A program made the position numbers and the translations under genes. Shown in pieces: positions 1 to 9,206 of a stretch of 64,000 nt of DNA; the first letter of the stretch is position 1; every line of letters starts with the position of its first letter. The notes under the pieces are model-generated. The model ran no database searches. It was not told where the DNA came from and was given only the letters and a program-made list of their open reading frames with translations. Where the stretch lies: contig OZ252002.1 of assembly GCA_965247265.1 (NCBI GenBank), positions 1,116,001 through 1,180,000 on the forward strand, written 5' to 3'. The stretch comes from G965247265 sp965247265 (GTDB lineage: Bacteria; Pseudomonadota; Gammaproteobacteria; UBA4575).

Positions 1-47
1 GACAAAAAAATTATGAAGTCGTTGAAGTCCGTTACGGCAATGAGTAA
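1..47 (+). CDS. C-terminal end of a gene cut by the window edge, possibly greA
   Basis: Frame 3 reads 14 codons ending YEVVEVRYGNE followed by TAA at 45-47. The alternating hydrophobic/charged end resembles the last beta strand of GreA, the transcript-cleavage factor. Gammaproteobacteria often carry greA close to rlmE, which agrees. Only 14 residues are visible, so the identity is a guess from tail and position. Frame 1 is also open to position 51 but reads as unremarkable sequence. Confidence 0.4.
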   Translation, partial: QKNYEVVEVRYGNE

Positions 48-158
48 GTAAGTCAATTTTCAGATAAGTTGTTTTTATTTATAACACGTCTAAAAAAATC
101 TTTAAAAACGATAGATTGAAATCTTTTATAGATTATTGCATTCAAGATCTATATACAC

Positions 159-767
159 ATGCGCAGTAAGACTTGGATTAAAGAGCATCTTGATGATCCT
201 TTTGTTAAACGTGCAAATCGTGAAGGTTGGCGATCACGCGCAGTATTTAAGTTACAAGAACTCGATGAGAAATATGATTTAATACGACCTGGGATGGTAA
301 TTGTAGACTTAGGGGCGGCACCGGGAGGATGGAGTCAATTTGCTGCAAAAAAAGTTGGGCATCAGGGGAAAATTATAGCAATTGATCTGCTCGAAATGGA
401 TGCCCTACATAATGTGTCCTTTTTACAAGGCGATTTCACTGATACACAAATTTATGAATCTTTAGTGGAATTAATAGGTCTGAATAAGGTAGACCTTGTT
501 TTATGTGATATGGCCCCCAATATTACGGGTATGAGCTGTGTTGATCAGCCAAGTGCCATGTATCTTGCAGAATTAGCTGCTGATTTGAGTCGCGATATTT
601 TGATAGCTGAAGGCGGTCTGCTTGTGAAACTATTTCACGGGTCTGGATTTGATGATTATGTCAAAATGCTACGAAATAATTTCAATAAGGTACTGATTCG
701 TAAACCAGAAGCATCCCGTTCGCGAAGTCGCGAGGTGTATGCCCTAGCGACTCAATTCAAGTTATAG
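159..767 (+). CDS. rlmE: 23S rRNA (uridine-2'-O-)-methyltransferase RlmE (FtsJ/RrmJ)
   Basis: SAM-dependent enzyme that 2'-O-methylates U2552 of 23S rRNA in the A-loop during late 50S assembly in the cytoplasm. The 202-residue protein is slightly shorter than the E. coli one (209). The SAM motif VDLGAAPGGWSQ is at residues 49-60. The catalytic tetrad K-D-K-E is complete at K31, D117, K157 and E192, each offset by seven from the E. coli K38-D124-K164-E199. It sits directly upstream of ftsH, the classical pair. The start is the first ATG in frame; no strong ribosome binding site is visible. Confidence 0.97.
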   Translation: MRSKTWIKEHLDDPFVKRANREGWRSRAVFKLQELDEKYDLIRPGMVIVDLGAAPGGWSQFAAKKVGHQGKIIAIDLLEMDALHNVSFLQGDFTDTQIYESLVELIGLNKVDLVLCDMAPNITGMSCVDQPSAMYLAELAADLSRDILIAEGGLLVKLFHGSGFDDYVKMLRNNFNKVLIRKPEASRSRSREVYALATQFKL

Positions 768-815
768 TATGGTCGAAAATACTAAGTTATTGAATTTTAA
801 TTAAGAGGTGCACAT

Positions 816-2741
816 TTGAATGACATGGTGAAAAATTTACTGCTTTGGGCAGTGATTGCAGTTGTGCTAATGACTGTTTTCAATAATTTTGCTCCTCGCC
901 CAGATTCTCCTGCTGAACTCTCTTATTCAACGTTTATTGAACGAGTTAATGCGGGGCATGTTAAGTCCGTTTTAATTAGTCCGGATGGTCGGCGCATTGA
1001 AGGTAAATATGAAAGCGGAGAAGTTTTTGAGACAGTCAGTCCAGGTGACGTAGGCTTAGTAAAAGATTTACTCGACAATAATGTTGAGATAGAGGCAGGT
1101 GAAGCAAAACCTCGCTCCTTGCTTCTTGATATTTTAATCAGCTGGTTCCCAATGTTGTTGTTGATTGGTGTATGGATTTTCTTCATGCGTCAAATGCAAG
1201 GTGGTGGCTCAGGCCGTGGTGCCATGTCATTTGGTAAGAGCAAAGCCCGTTTAATGAGTGAAGACCAAATTAAGGTTACCTTTAATGATGTTGCAGGCGT
1301 TGAAGAAGCAAAAGAAGAAGTGTCTGAACTAGTAGAATTTCTTCGCGATCCAGGAAAGTTTCAAAAACTAGGCGGAAAAATACCTCGCGGTGTGTTGATG
1401 GTAGGGTTACCCGGTACAGGTAAAACGTTACTTGCAAAAGCTATAGCAGGTGAAGCAAAAGTTCCATTCTTTACTATTTCTGGCTCAGATTTTGTTGAAA
1501 TGTTTGTTGGTGTGGGTGCATCTCGTGTACGCGATATGTTTAGTCAAGCTAAGAAACATTCTCCCTGCATTATATTTATTGATGAAATTGATGCAGTAGG
1601 GCGACATCGAGGCGCAGGGCTTGGTGGTGGTCATGATGAGCGCGAACAAACATTAAACCAATTACTCGTTGAGATGGATGGGTTTGAGGGAAATGAAGGT
1701 GTCATTGTTATTGCTGCGACAAACCGTCCCGATGTATTAGACCCAGCATTACTACGACCAGGCCGGTTTGATCGTCAAGTGACTGTTTCCTTACCCGATA
1801 TTCGTGGTCGCGAACAAATTTTAAAGGTGCACATGCGTAAAGTACCACTGGGCAAAGATGTTCGTGCAGATTTCATTGCGCGTGGTACACCTGGATTTTC
1901 AGGCGCAGATTTAGCAAACCTTGTAAATGAAGCTGCATTATTCGCTGCACGTGCAGATAAACGAACTGTAGACATGGATGATTTTGAACGCGCTAAAGAT
2001 AAAATTCTCATGGGTGCTGAGCGTAAGTCGATGGTAATGAGTGATGAGGAAAAAAAACTCACTGCATACCATGAATCGGGCCATGCGATTATCGGGCGTT
2101 TAGTGCCAGACCATGACCCCGTATATAAAGTAACAATTATTCCTAGAGGTCGTGCTTTAGGCGTAACAATGTTTTTGCCTGAAGAAGATCGGTACAGTCA
2201 CAGTAAACAACGTCTTGAAAGCCAAATATCCAGCTTGTTTGGTGGGCGTGTAGCAGAAGAAATAATTTTTGGTCATGACATGGTAACCACGGGTGCGTCG
2301 AATGATATTGAGCGCGCCACGGAAATTGCGCGAGCGATGGTTACTAAATGGGGGCTATCAGAAAAAATGGGGCCACTCGCATACGGTGAAGAGGATGGTG
2401 AAATATTTTTAGGTCATTCTGTAACGCAACATAAATTGGTATCCGATGATACTGCCAACTCTATTGATCAAGAAATTCGTCGAATTATCGACTCAAACTA
2501 TGAACGTGCTTTGCGATTGATTAATGAAAATATGGATAAACTCCATAATATGGCTAAAGCCTTGATTAAGTATGAAACGATCGATAAGGAACAGATCAAT
2601 GACATTATGGAAGGCAAAGATCCGCGGCCTCCTGAAGATTGGATGGATGATGAGCCCACGTCAGGCACAACTGCGACTAAACCAAAAGATGATAGTCGTA
2701 AAAATTCAGACACGATAGGCGGGCCTGCAAGCGAGCATTAA
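816..2741 (+). CDS. ftsH: ATP-dependent zinc metalloprotease FtsH
   Basis: Membrane-anchored AAA+ protease that degrades misfolded membrane proteins and short-lived regulators. Two membrane segments lie at about residues 7-24 and 104-124 around a short periplasmic domain. Walker A is GLPGTGKT at 197-204 (the more common form is GPPGTGKT), Walker B IIFIDE at about 252-257, and the zinc site is H419-E-S-G-H423. The 641-residue length is normal. The start is TTG at 816 behind an AAGAGGTG-like ribosome binding site; the resulting N-terminus MNDMVKNLLLW matches family members. An in-frame ATG at 825 is the alternative. The tail is hydrophilic and variable. Confidence 0.98.
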   Translation: MNDMVKNLLLWAVIAVVLMTVFNNFAPRPDSPAELSYSTFIERVNAGHVKSVLISPDGRRIEGKYESGEVFETVSPGDVGLVKDLLDNNVEIEAGEAKPRSLLLDILISWFPMLLLIGVWIFFMRQMQGGGSGRGAMSFGKSKARLMSEDQIKVTFNDVAGVEEAKEEVSELVEFLRDPGKFQKLGGKIPRGVLMVGLPGTGKTLLAKAIAGEAKVPFFTISGSDFVEMFVGVGASRVRDMFSQAKKHSPCIIFIDEIDAVGRHRGAGLGGGHDEREQTLNQLLVEMDGFEGNEGVIVIAATNRPDVLDPALLRPGRFDRQVTVSLPDIRGREQILKVHMRKVPLGKDVRADFIARGTPGFSGADLANLVNEAALFAARADKRTVDMDDFERAKDKILMGAERKSMVMSDEEKKLTAYHESGHAIIGRLVPDHDPVYKVTIIPRGRALGVTMFLPEEDRYSHSKQRLESQISSLFGGRVAEEIIFGHDMVTTGASNDIERATEIARAMVTKWGLSEKMGPLAYGEEDGEIFLGHSVTQHKLVSDDTANSIDQEIRRIIDSNYERALRLINENMDKLHNMAKALIKYETIDKEQINDIMEGKDPRPPEDWMDDEPTSGTTATKPKDDSRKNSDTIGGPASEH

Positions 2742-2817
2742 GTTTTTATGACTTAATGCCCAAACATGGGCTAATAGAATTACTAGCAAAATATGTAATA
2801 TATATTTTGCTAGTAAT
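2735..2817. terminator. Cluster of three inverted repeats after ftsH
   Basis: Three nested or adjacent hairpins follow ftsH. An 8-base arm GCATTAAG at 2735-2742 pairs with 2752-2759. GCCC at 2758-2761 pairs with GGGC at 2768-2771. A perfect 16-base arm ATTACTAGCAAAATAT at 2779-2794 pairs with 2802-2817 across a 7-base loop. The last one ends AT-rich but without a clean T-run, so it may be a bidirectional terminator or an RNA-stabilising structure. This is where folP would sit in many relatives. Confidence 0.55.
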
Positions 2818-2946
2818 TTAATAAATATTAAGTCAGTGAAGTTTCTATTTTTAGTTCTCAAAAATTTTTATTTTTTTTCTTTCAATAACTTCACATTTCA
2901 ATATTTGTTTTTGTTTAAGAAACTTTAATTATCGATTTAGTGTTAT

Positions 2947-4281
2947 ATGGGACGTAAATATTTTGGTACCGATGGCATACGTGGTCGTGTAGGCGATGGC
3001 GTGATGACGCCTGAATTCATATTGAAACTTGGGTGGGCAGTTGGGCGAGTGTTATGTTCGGGCGATAAAAACCTAGTCTTAATTGGAAAAGATACACGCA
3101 TTTCTGGCTATATGTTTGAATCTGTGCTTGAGGCGGGTTTGTCAGCCGCAGGCGTGAATACTCGCTTACTTGGCCCTATGCCAACGCCGGCAATCGCATA
3201 CCTAACGCGAACATTACGCGCAGCAGCAGGAGTAGTAATCAGTGCGTCTCACAATCCCTATTACGATAACGGCGTTAAGTTTTTTTCTGCAAACGGAAAA
3301 AAATTACCTGACAATGTGGAACAAGAAATTGAAACTCAATTCGAAAAACCATTGGAAGTAGTTAGCTCTGACAAAATTGGGAAAGTTGAACGTGTAACAG
3401 ATGCTGCAGGACGTTACATCGAGTTTTGTAAAAGTACTATTCCTACACGTATTAAGCTTAATGGATTAAAAATCATTGTCGATTGTGCGCATGGCGCTAC
3501 CTACCATATTGCACCTGATGTATTTTCTGAACTGGGTGCAGAAGTTATCAGTATTGCTTCTGAACCAGATGGATTGAATATCAACAGTGAGTGTGGATCG
3601 ACAAATCCAAATGTATTGCAAAATGCAGTTATTGAGCATAGTGCAGATTTAGGTATTGCAATTGATGGTGATGGTGATCGACTAATTATGGTTGATCATA
3701 CTGGCGAAACTGTAGATGGAGATGAGCTTTTATATATTATTGCTCAAGCTCGACATACAGAAAATATTTTAGAAGGTGGCGTTGTAGGAACATTAATGAG
3801 TAACCTAGGGCTTGAGCATGCTTTGCGTGATCACGGTATTGAGTTTGTACGAGCAGCAGTGGGTGATCGATATGTGATGGAACTATTAGAAGAGCATTCA
3901 TGGAAATTAGGAGGCGAGTCTTCAGGGCATATTATTTGTTTAGATCAAACTACAACGGGCGATGCAATCATCTCTGCACTACAAGTTCTCAGAATTTTAG
4001 TTTCTAAGCAAATGAGTTTATGTGAAGCCAAGTCAGGGATGAAAAAATATCCGCAAACACTTATTAATGTGCCATTAGAGACCAAGATAGATATAAACAA
4101 TTCACCTAAAATTCAACAAGCGATTAAGGAAGCAGAATCAGACTTGGCTGAATTGGGAAGAGTACTTTTGCGGCCTTCTGGGACTGAGCCATTAGTAAGA
4201 GTGATGGTTGAAGGTGTGGATGCGCCTAAAGTGCAGCAATTAGCTGAGCAAATTGCTGATAGCGTTTCAGCTTCTTTTTAG
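2947..4281 (+). CDS. glmM: Phosphoglucosamine mutase GlmM
   Basis: Converts glucosamine-6-phosphate to glucosamine-1-phosphate for UDP-GlcNAc, peptidoglycan and LPS synthesis. The 444-residue length is typical. The active-site phosphoserine loop ISASHNP places the serine at S101. The Mg2+ loop DGDGDR gives D240, D242 and D244. The phosphate-binding loop RPSGTEP is near the C-terminus. It follows ftsH without folP, which intervenes in many gammaproteobacteria. The start ATG has no clear ribosome binding site, but GRKYFGTDGIRG is the standard family N-terminus. Confidence 0.97.
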   Translation: MGRKYFGTDGIRGRVGDGVMTPEFILKLGWAVGRVLCSGDKNLVLIGKDTRISGYMFESVLEAGLSAAGVNTRLLGPMPTPAIAYLTRTLRAAAGVVISASHNPYYDNGVKFFSANGKKLPDNVEQEIETQFEKPLEVVSSDKIGKVERVTDAAGRYIEFCKSTIPTRIKLNGLKIIVDCAHGATYHIAPDVFSELGAEVISIASEPDGLNINSECGSTNPNVLQNAVIEHSADLGIAIDGDGDRLIMVDHTGETVDGDELLYIIAQARHTENILEGGVVGTLMSNLGLEHALRDHGIEFVRAAVGDRYVMELLEEHSWKLGGESSGHIICLDQTTTGDAIISALQVLRILVSKQMSLCEAKSGMKKYPQTLINVPLETKIDINNSPKIQQAIKEAESDLAELGRVLLRPSGTEPLVRVMVEGVDAPKVQQLAEQIADSVSASF

Positions 4282-4390
4282 ATGATTACAGCTCAGCGTA
4301 AATACAGCTAGATTAAAGTATAATATTTGCTTAACAAGCTCGTGGTCGGTAAGCTGCGCGCCTTTGTATGACAACTAATTCTAACTATTT

Positions 4391-5143
4391 ATGCGCAAGC
4401 CACTTGTAGCTGGAAATTGGAAATTGAATGGTTCTTTGGCATCCATTACAGACTTATTGTCAGGGATTAAAAACCAAGCATCATCTGTTAATGTTGCTGA
4501 ATTAGCTGTTTGTCCTCCATTTGTTTATTTGGGCCTTGTGCAGCAACTACTCGCAAGCACAGGAATTTCTTTTGGCGCTCAAGATTGTTCAGATCAGGAA
4601 AATGGTGCCTATACAGGTGAAGTTGCCGCTACAATGTTAAACGAATTTGATTGTAAATATGTAATTGTTGGCCACTCTGAACGACGTCATATTTACGGAG
4701 AGTCTAGCGAAAGGGTTGCAGAAAAATTTGAACAAGTTAAGAAAAACAATCTTGTTCCTATTTTGTGTGTAGGCGAAACAATACAAGATCGAGAAGATGG
4801 TCATACAGAGGTTGTGATTGCCAAACAAATTGATGCGGTTGTTGAATTATCAGGTATTAATGGATTTCAAGATACAGTGATTGCTTATGAGCCTGTTTGG
4901 GCAATTGGTACCGGGCATACGGCGACACCTAAGCAAGCCCAAGAAGTTCACGATTTTATTCGATGTAAGATCGACGCTTTAAATAAGGACATTGCAGCTA
5001 AAATTCGTATTCTTTATGGTGGGAGTATGAAGCCTGATAATGCAAAGCAGCTTTTAGAACAAAATGATATTGATGGTGGACTAATTGGCGGAGCTTCACT
5101 TAAAGCCGAAGATTTTATTGGTATCGCAGTTGCATCAAATTAA
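4391..5143 (+). CDS. tpiA: Triosephosphate isomerase
   Basis: Interconverts dihydroxyacetone phosphate and glyceraldehyde-3-phosphate in glycolysis and gluconeogenesis. The 250-residue TIM barrel has all catalytic residues: N9 and K11 in AGNWKLNG, H95 in GHSERR, E167 in the mobile-loop motif AYEPVWAIGTG, and the phosphate-binding GGS and GGASL loops near the end. It lies between glmM and secG, the usual gammaproteobacterial order. A TATAAT hexamer at 4319-4324 could be a -10 box, but I see no convincing -35. Confidence 0.98.
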   Translation: MRKPLVAGNWKLNGSLASITDLLSGIKNQASSVNVAELAVCPPFVYLGLVQQLLASTGISFGAQDCSDQENGAYTGEVAATMLNEFDCKYVIVGHSERRHIYGESSERVAEKFEQVKKNNLVPILCVGETIQDREDGHTEVVIAKQIDAVVELSGINGFQDTVIAYEPVWAIGTGHTATPKQAQEVHDFIRCKIDALNKDIAAKIRILYGGSMKPDNAKQLLEQNDIDGGLIGGASLKAEDFIGIAVASN

Positions 5144-5178
5144 TCAGTTTTAAATTTTAAAATTAATAAGCAAAAGAA

Positions 5179-5643
5179 ATGTTATACAGTGTATTAGTGG
5201 CCATCGATGTTTTACTCGCAATTGGCATTATTGGATTGGTTTTAATTCAACAAGGCAAGGGTGCAGATGTCGGTGCTGCATTTGGAAGCGGTACATCTGG
5301 AACAGTATTTGGTGCACGTGGATCCGCATCTTTTATGACACATGCTACTGCAATTTTAGTCACATTATTTTTTATAAATAGTTTAGCGCTTGCATATTTA
5401 GCAAGTCACCAACCTGAAATTGAAAGTGTTATAAAATCATCCGATAACGTTGAAGTTGTGCCTTCGGTGGAAAGTCTCCCTGATGTAGAGGAAGAAATTG
5501 ATGCACCTCAGGAGGAATTAGAAACTTCAGATCTACCCGATGTAGAGCCAATGGAAAGCGATAATGCTGAAATGATTGAATCAGACAATGGTGATTCAAT
5601 TGAAGGATCTACAGTAACTACCCCTGATGATATTCCGGAGTAA
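5179..5643 (+). CDS. secG: Preprotein translocase subunit SecG
   Basis: Small membrane subunit of the SecYEG translocon. The 154-residue protein has two membrane segments at about residues 3-23 and 54-74, separated by the conserved glycine-rich loop with QQGKGADVGAAFGSG. After residue 80 comes an acidic, serine/proline/valine-containing tail of about 75 residues that looks unstructured and makes the protein longer than E. coli SecG (110). It is 35 bases downstream of tpiA and upstream of tRNA-Leu, the classical arrangement. Confidence 0.95.
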   Translation: MLYSVLVAIDVLLAIGIIGLVLIQQGKGADVGAAFGSGTSGTVFGARGSASFMTHATAILVTLFFINSLALAYLASHQPEIESVIKSSDNVEVVPSVESLPDVEEEIDAPQEELETSDLPDVEPMESDNAEMIESDNGDSIEGSTVTTPDDIPE

Positions 5644-5686
5644 ATTTTAAGTATTAAAGTCGGCTTAGAATTAGTGGGGTATTTAG

Positions 5687-5785
5687 CTAAAATACAAACG
5701 CCATAATAATTGCGTATAAAACAAACACGATTCCAACGATTAGTGCAATCATGTCAAACTTTTTATTAAAATTTTCTTCAGCCAT
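5687..5785 (-). CDS. Putative 32-residue single-span membrane peptide
   Basis: A minus-strand ORF of 33 codons starts at ATG 5785-5783 and ends at TAG 5689-5687. It translates as a charged head MAEENFNKKFD followed by about 20 hydrophobic residues beginning MIALIVGIVFV. A strong ribosome binding site, AGGGAGGA on the minus strand (5789-5796), sits four to ten bases before the ATG. Charged head, single helix and optimal ribosome binding site argue that this is a real small protein. I do not recognise the family. It is convergent with secG and divergent from tRNA-Leu. Confidence 0.6.
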   Translation of the reverse strand: MAEENFNKKFDMIALIVGIVFVLYAIIMAFVF

Positions 5786-5989
5786 TATTCCTCCCTAAAT
5801 ACCTGAATTGAATATAGCAACTCGCGGGATGATCCCATGATCAAATTAGGTTGTCTAGCGCAAATCATCAGTTATTGAAATGCATCATTAGTCAAAATAT
5901 GTACAAATGTATTAAAAATTATATCGATTTATATCTATATTAGTTAATAGGATCATTGTATGACTCCCATAAGATAGAATAACTGCGCA

Positions 5990-6074
5990 GCCGATGTGGT
6001 GGAATTGGTAGACACGCTGTCTTGAGGGGGCAGTGGCGAAAGCCGTGCCGGTTCGACTCCGGCCATCGGTACCA
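5990..6074 (+). tRNA. leuU: tRNA-Leu (anticodon GAG)
   Basis: An 85-base class II tRNA with encoded CCA. Acceptor GCCGATG (5990-5996) pairs with CATCGGT (6064-6070), with a G-T wobble at pair 1-72. The anticodon stem CTGTC/GGCAG encloses the loop TTGAGGG, giving anticodon GAG for CUC/CUU leucine codons. A long variable arm GTGGCGAAAGCCGT and a GGTTCGACTCC T-arm are present. A TAGAAT hexamer at 5975-5980 is correctly placed as a -10. Its position between secG and nuo is common. Confidence 0.95.
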
Positions 6075-6318
6075 ATGTCTTACATTATATAATGTAGAAA
6101 ACATTCAATTTGCGTCCAGTGTTGTGAAGCGAAAGCACAGTATTATTAAGAAGTGATATGAGCTCCTTGCGCAATAGAATTTATATTTGAGTGATAAGAA
6201 GTCTTATCGAGAAGTGTATAGTAAGGTGTGTGAGATTCATGACTATATTTTCTCACACTCGAAGCCGATAAAGGTGACTAATAATAACTAAAAAGAGTCT
6301 AGATTTAAGAGTAGCGTT
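6075..6318 (+). promoter_or_regulatory. Leader region of the nuo operon with two inverted repeats
   Basis: This 244-base stretch separates tRNA-Leu from nuoA and holds no convincing gene. Two inverted repeats are visible: GATAAG/CTTATC around 6193-6208, and GTGTGAGA (6228-6235) with TCTCACAC (6251-6258) across a 15-base loop. Either may be a regulator site or an RNA hairpin in the nuo leader. I could not identify a consensus promoter. Confidence 0.35.
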
Positions 6319-6675
6319 ATGATTGAAAATTATTTGCCCGTTCTTATATTTATTGGAATCGCAACCATTATGGGTTTGATTCCCATGTTGCTTGGCCTTG
6401 GTCTTGGGCCCCGAAATCAAGATGCTGCTAAAGATTCTCCATATGAGTGTGGTTTTGAGGCATTTGAAGATGCACGGATGAAATTTGATGTCCGTTATTA
6501 TTTAATAGCAATCTTATTTATTATTTTTGATTTAGAAATTGCATTTTTATTTCCATGGGCTGTCGCCATTAGAGAAGTCGGGCTGATTGGTTTTATTGCA
6601 ATGGGTCTTTTTCTTTTGATCCTCACTGTAGGTTTTATATATGAGTGGAAAAAAGGTGCGCTCGATTGGGATTAG
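6319..6675 (+). CDS. nuoA: NADH-quinone oxidoreductase subunit A
   Basis: Membrane-arm subunit of respiratory complex I, close to the quinone cavity. The 118-residue protein has three predicted helices and the family signature DSPYECGFE around residues 38-46, followed by a conserved membrane segment with FDLEIAFLFPWA. It opens a 14-gene operon running to nuoN with all genes on the + strand. The ATG start has no strong ribosome binding site but matches the usual family N-terminus. Confidence 0.97.
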   Translation: MIENYLPVLIFIGIATIMGLIPMLLGLGLGPRNQDAAKDSPYECGFEAFEDARMKFDVRYYLIAILFIIFDLEIAFLFPWAVAIREVGLIGFIAMGLFLLILTVGFIYEWKKGALDWD

Positions 6676-6743
6676 CGTAAATGATAATTATTTTCACAAT
6701 TTATTTGCTTAGTTGAATTAATTAACGTTACTTAGGGCAGACA

Positions 6744-7220
6744 ATGGGTATTGAGGGTAAATTTGAACAAGGTTTTGCGACGGCAAGACTGGACGATCTA
6801 ATTAATTGGGCGCGTACAGGTTCGATGTGGCCAATGACTTTTGGTCTTGCTTGTTGTGCTGTTGAAATGATGCATGCAGGTGCAGCAAGATATGATTTAG
6901 ATCGATTTGGCGTAATGTTTAGACCAAGTCCGCGACAGTCAGATGTGATGATTGTTGCCGGGACATTGGTAAATAAAATGGCACCGGCTTTACGAAAAGT
7001 GTATGACCAAATGGCAGATCCTAAATGGGTGATATCTATGGGGTCTTGTGCAAATGGTGGTGGTTATTATCACTATTCGTATTCTGTAGTTAGAGGATGT
7101 GATCGCATTGTCCCCGTTGATGTGTATGTTCCAGGTTGCCCCCCCACCGCAGAAGCATTGTTGTACGGAATTATACAGTTACAAAATAAAATTCGTCGCA
7201 CCAATACAATTGCACGCTAA
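6744..7220 (+). CDS. nuoB: NADH-quinone oxidoreductase subunit B
   Basis: Peripheral-arm subunit that binds cluster N2, the last Fe-S centre before quinone. All four ligands are present: the tandem pair C37 and C38 in LACCAVEMM, C102 in MGSCANGG and C132 in VPGCPPT. The 158-residue length is typical. A 68-base gap separates it from nuoA, and nuoC starts 11 bases after its stop. Confidence 0.98.
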   Translation: MGIEGKFEQGFATARLDDLINWARTGSMWPMTFGLACCAVEMMHAGAARYDLDRFGVMFRPSPRQSDVMIVAGTLVNKMAPALRKVYDQMADPKWVISMGSCANGGGYYHYSYSVVRGCDRIVPVDVYVPGCPPTAEALLYGIIQLQNKIRRTNTIAR

Positions 7221-7231
7221 GTGCGAATCTG

Positions 7232-7960
7232 ATGCAAGAGAAACTTAATCATCTCTGTTCTGAATTGCAGCGTGTATTTGAGATGTCACTACACTCTGTT
7301 GAAATTAATAATGATGAAGTTACAGTCATTGTTAATGCATGCGATGCTGCAATTGTTTTAACACAATTACATGTTACGCCAGAATTTAAATTTGAACAGC
7401 TTATCGATCTTTCAGGGGTTGATTATTTAGCTTTTAGTAAAGACGAATGGAATACGGAGACTGCGACATCATCTGGTTTTAGTCGAGGTGTAGAAAAGGC
7501 ATCATTTGGTCGTTTTACATTTGATGATGGGCCGATAAATTCAGACATGGAGGGGCAGCGCTATGCGGTGGTTTATCATCTACTTTCTGTTACTCATAAT
7601 TCTCGAATTCGTGTAAAAGTTTTTTGTGAAGATAACAATCTTCCAATTTTGCCTTCTGTAACAGAGATTTGGTCCTCTGCAAATTGGTATGAACGCGAAG
7701 CATTTGATCTTTTTGGGATAATATTTGAAGGGCATCCTGATTTACGTCGAATACTTACGGACTATGGTTTTACAGGGCATCCATTTCGTAAAGACTTTCC
7801 TTTAGTGGGGCATGTTGAAGTACGTTATGACCCTGAGCAAAAGCGTGTCATTTATCAACCTGTTTCGATCGAGCCTCGAATCACAGTGCCTAAGGTAATT
7901 CGAGATGATCATCGCTTTGAAGCCGGTAATGCAGAAAAGAGTGATGAAGTCGATGCCTGA
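7232..7960 (+). CDS. nuoC: NADH-quinone oxidoreductase subunit C
   Basis: The 30 kDa connecting subunit of complex I. The C-terminal signature is clear: ERE.FDLFGI.FEGHPDLRRIL followed by GHPFRKDFPL. The protein (242 residues) is separate from NuoD, unlike the fused NuoCD of E. coli. Its last codons overlap the start of nuoD, which suggests translational coupling. A poorly conserved insert lies at about residues 70-110. Confidence 0.97.
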   Translation: MQEKLNHLCSELQRVFEMSLHSVEINNDEVTVIVNACDAAIVLTQLHVTPEFKFEQLIDLSGVDYLAFSKDEWNTETATSSGFSRGVEKASFGRFTFDDGPINSDMEGQRYAVVYHLLSVTHNSRIRVKVFCEDNNLPILPSVTEIWSSANWYEREAFDLFGIIFEGHPDLRRILTDYGFTGHPFRKDFPLVGHVEVRYDPEQKRVIYQPVSIEPRITVPKVIRDDHRFEAGNAEKSDEVDA

Positions 7961-9206
7961 GCTGCGAAATTACACAATGAACTTTGGGCCACAGCATCCG
8001 GCAGCGCATGGCGTGTTACGTTTGGTTTTAGAGATGGATGGTGAAGTAGTGCAACGCGCAGATCCACATATTGGTTTGCTACATCGCGCTACTGAAAAGC
8101 TAGCAGAAAGTAAACCATACAATCAAAGCATTGGTTATATGGATCGACTCGATTATGTCTCCATGATGTGCAATGAACATGCTTATGTTATGGCGATAGA
8201 AAAATTAGGAGGGGTCACGCCACCTATACGCGCGCAATATATACGTGTGATGTTTGATGAGATTACACGAATACTAAATCATTTGTTATGGCTAGGTGCG
8301 CATGGGCTGGATTGTGGCGCGATGACTGTATTTCTTTATACCTTTCGTGAACGTGAAGACTTAATGGATTGTTATGAAGCAGTATCAGGTGCACGCATGC
8401 ACGCAACTTATTACCGACCCGGTGGTGTGTATCGTGATTTACCTGATGAGATGCCCAAATATGCAGAATCACGTTGGCATGACAAAAATGATGTGAACAA
8501 ACTTAATAAAGCACGCAGCGGATCATTATTAGATTTTATTGAGGACTTCACGCAACGCTTTCCAGCTTGCATAGATGAGTATGAAACGCTCCTTACAGAA
8601 AATAGAATTTGGAAGCAACGCACTGTTGATATTGGAATAGTTAGCCCTGAGCGCGCATTGCAACTTGGATTTACAGGCCCAATGCTACGTGGATCAGGAA
8701 TTGAATGGGATTTACGTCGTAAGCAACCTTATGATGTCTATGATCAGCTTGAATTTCAAATTCCTGTTGGTGTAAATGGTGATTGTTACGATCGCTATTT
8801 GGTGCGCATGGAAGAGATGCGCCAATCTAACTTTATTATTAAGCAATGTGTAGATTGGTTACGAAACAATCCAGGTCCTGTCATGGTGGATAATCACAAA
8901 GTTTCCCCGCCCAAACGTGGTGTAATGAAAATGGGAATGGAGGAACACATTCATCATTTCAAATTATTTACCGAAGGGTATTGTTTGCCTGAGGGAGAAG
9001 TGTATTGCGCAATTGAGCATCCTAAAGGTGAATTTGGAATCTATTTAGTTTCTGATGGCGCAAACAAACCATATCGATTAAAAATACGTGCACCTGGATT
9101 TGCGCACTTAGCATCTTTGGATGAGATGTCACGTGGCCATATGCTTGCTGATGTAGTTGCAATAATTGGTACACAAGACATTGTGTTTGGAGAAATTGAT
9201 CGGTGA
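7953..9206 (+). CDS. nuoD: NADH-quinone oxidoreductase subunit D
   Basis: The 49 kDa subunit that forms the quinone-binding pocket with NuoB. I place the start at ATG 7953, overlapping the nuoC stop by 8 bases, because the product then begins MPELRNYTMNFGPQHPAAHG, the standard family N-terminus, and has 417 residues. Upstream in-frame ATGs at 7905 and 7944 would add unconserved residues. The motif GPQHPAAHG, the LHRATEK segment and the C-terminal DIVFGEIDR ending are diagnostic. The stop overlaps nuoE by four bases. Confidence 0.97.
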   Translation: MPELRNYTMNFGPQHPAAHGVLRLVLEMDGEVVQRADPHIGLLHRATEKLAESKPYNQSIGYMDRLDYVSMMCNEHAYVMAIEKLGGVTPPIRAQYIRVMFDEITRILNHLLWLGAHGLDCGAMTVFLYTFREREDLMDCYEAVSGARMHATYYRPGGVYRDLPDEMPKYAESRWHDKNDVNKLNKARSGSLLDFIEDFTQRFPACIDEYETLLTENRIWKQRTVDIGIVSPERALQLGFTGPMLRGSGIEWDLRRKQPYDVYDQLEFQIPVGVNGDCYDRYLVRMEEMRQSNFIIKQCVDWLRNNPGPVMVDNHKVSPPKRGVMKMGMEEHIHHFKLFTEGYCLPEGEVYCAIEHPKGEFGIYLVSDGANKPYRLKIRAPGFAHLASLDEMSRGHMLADVVAIIGTQDIVFGEIDR

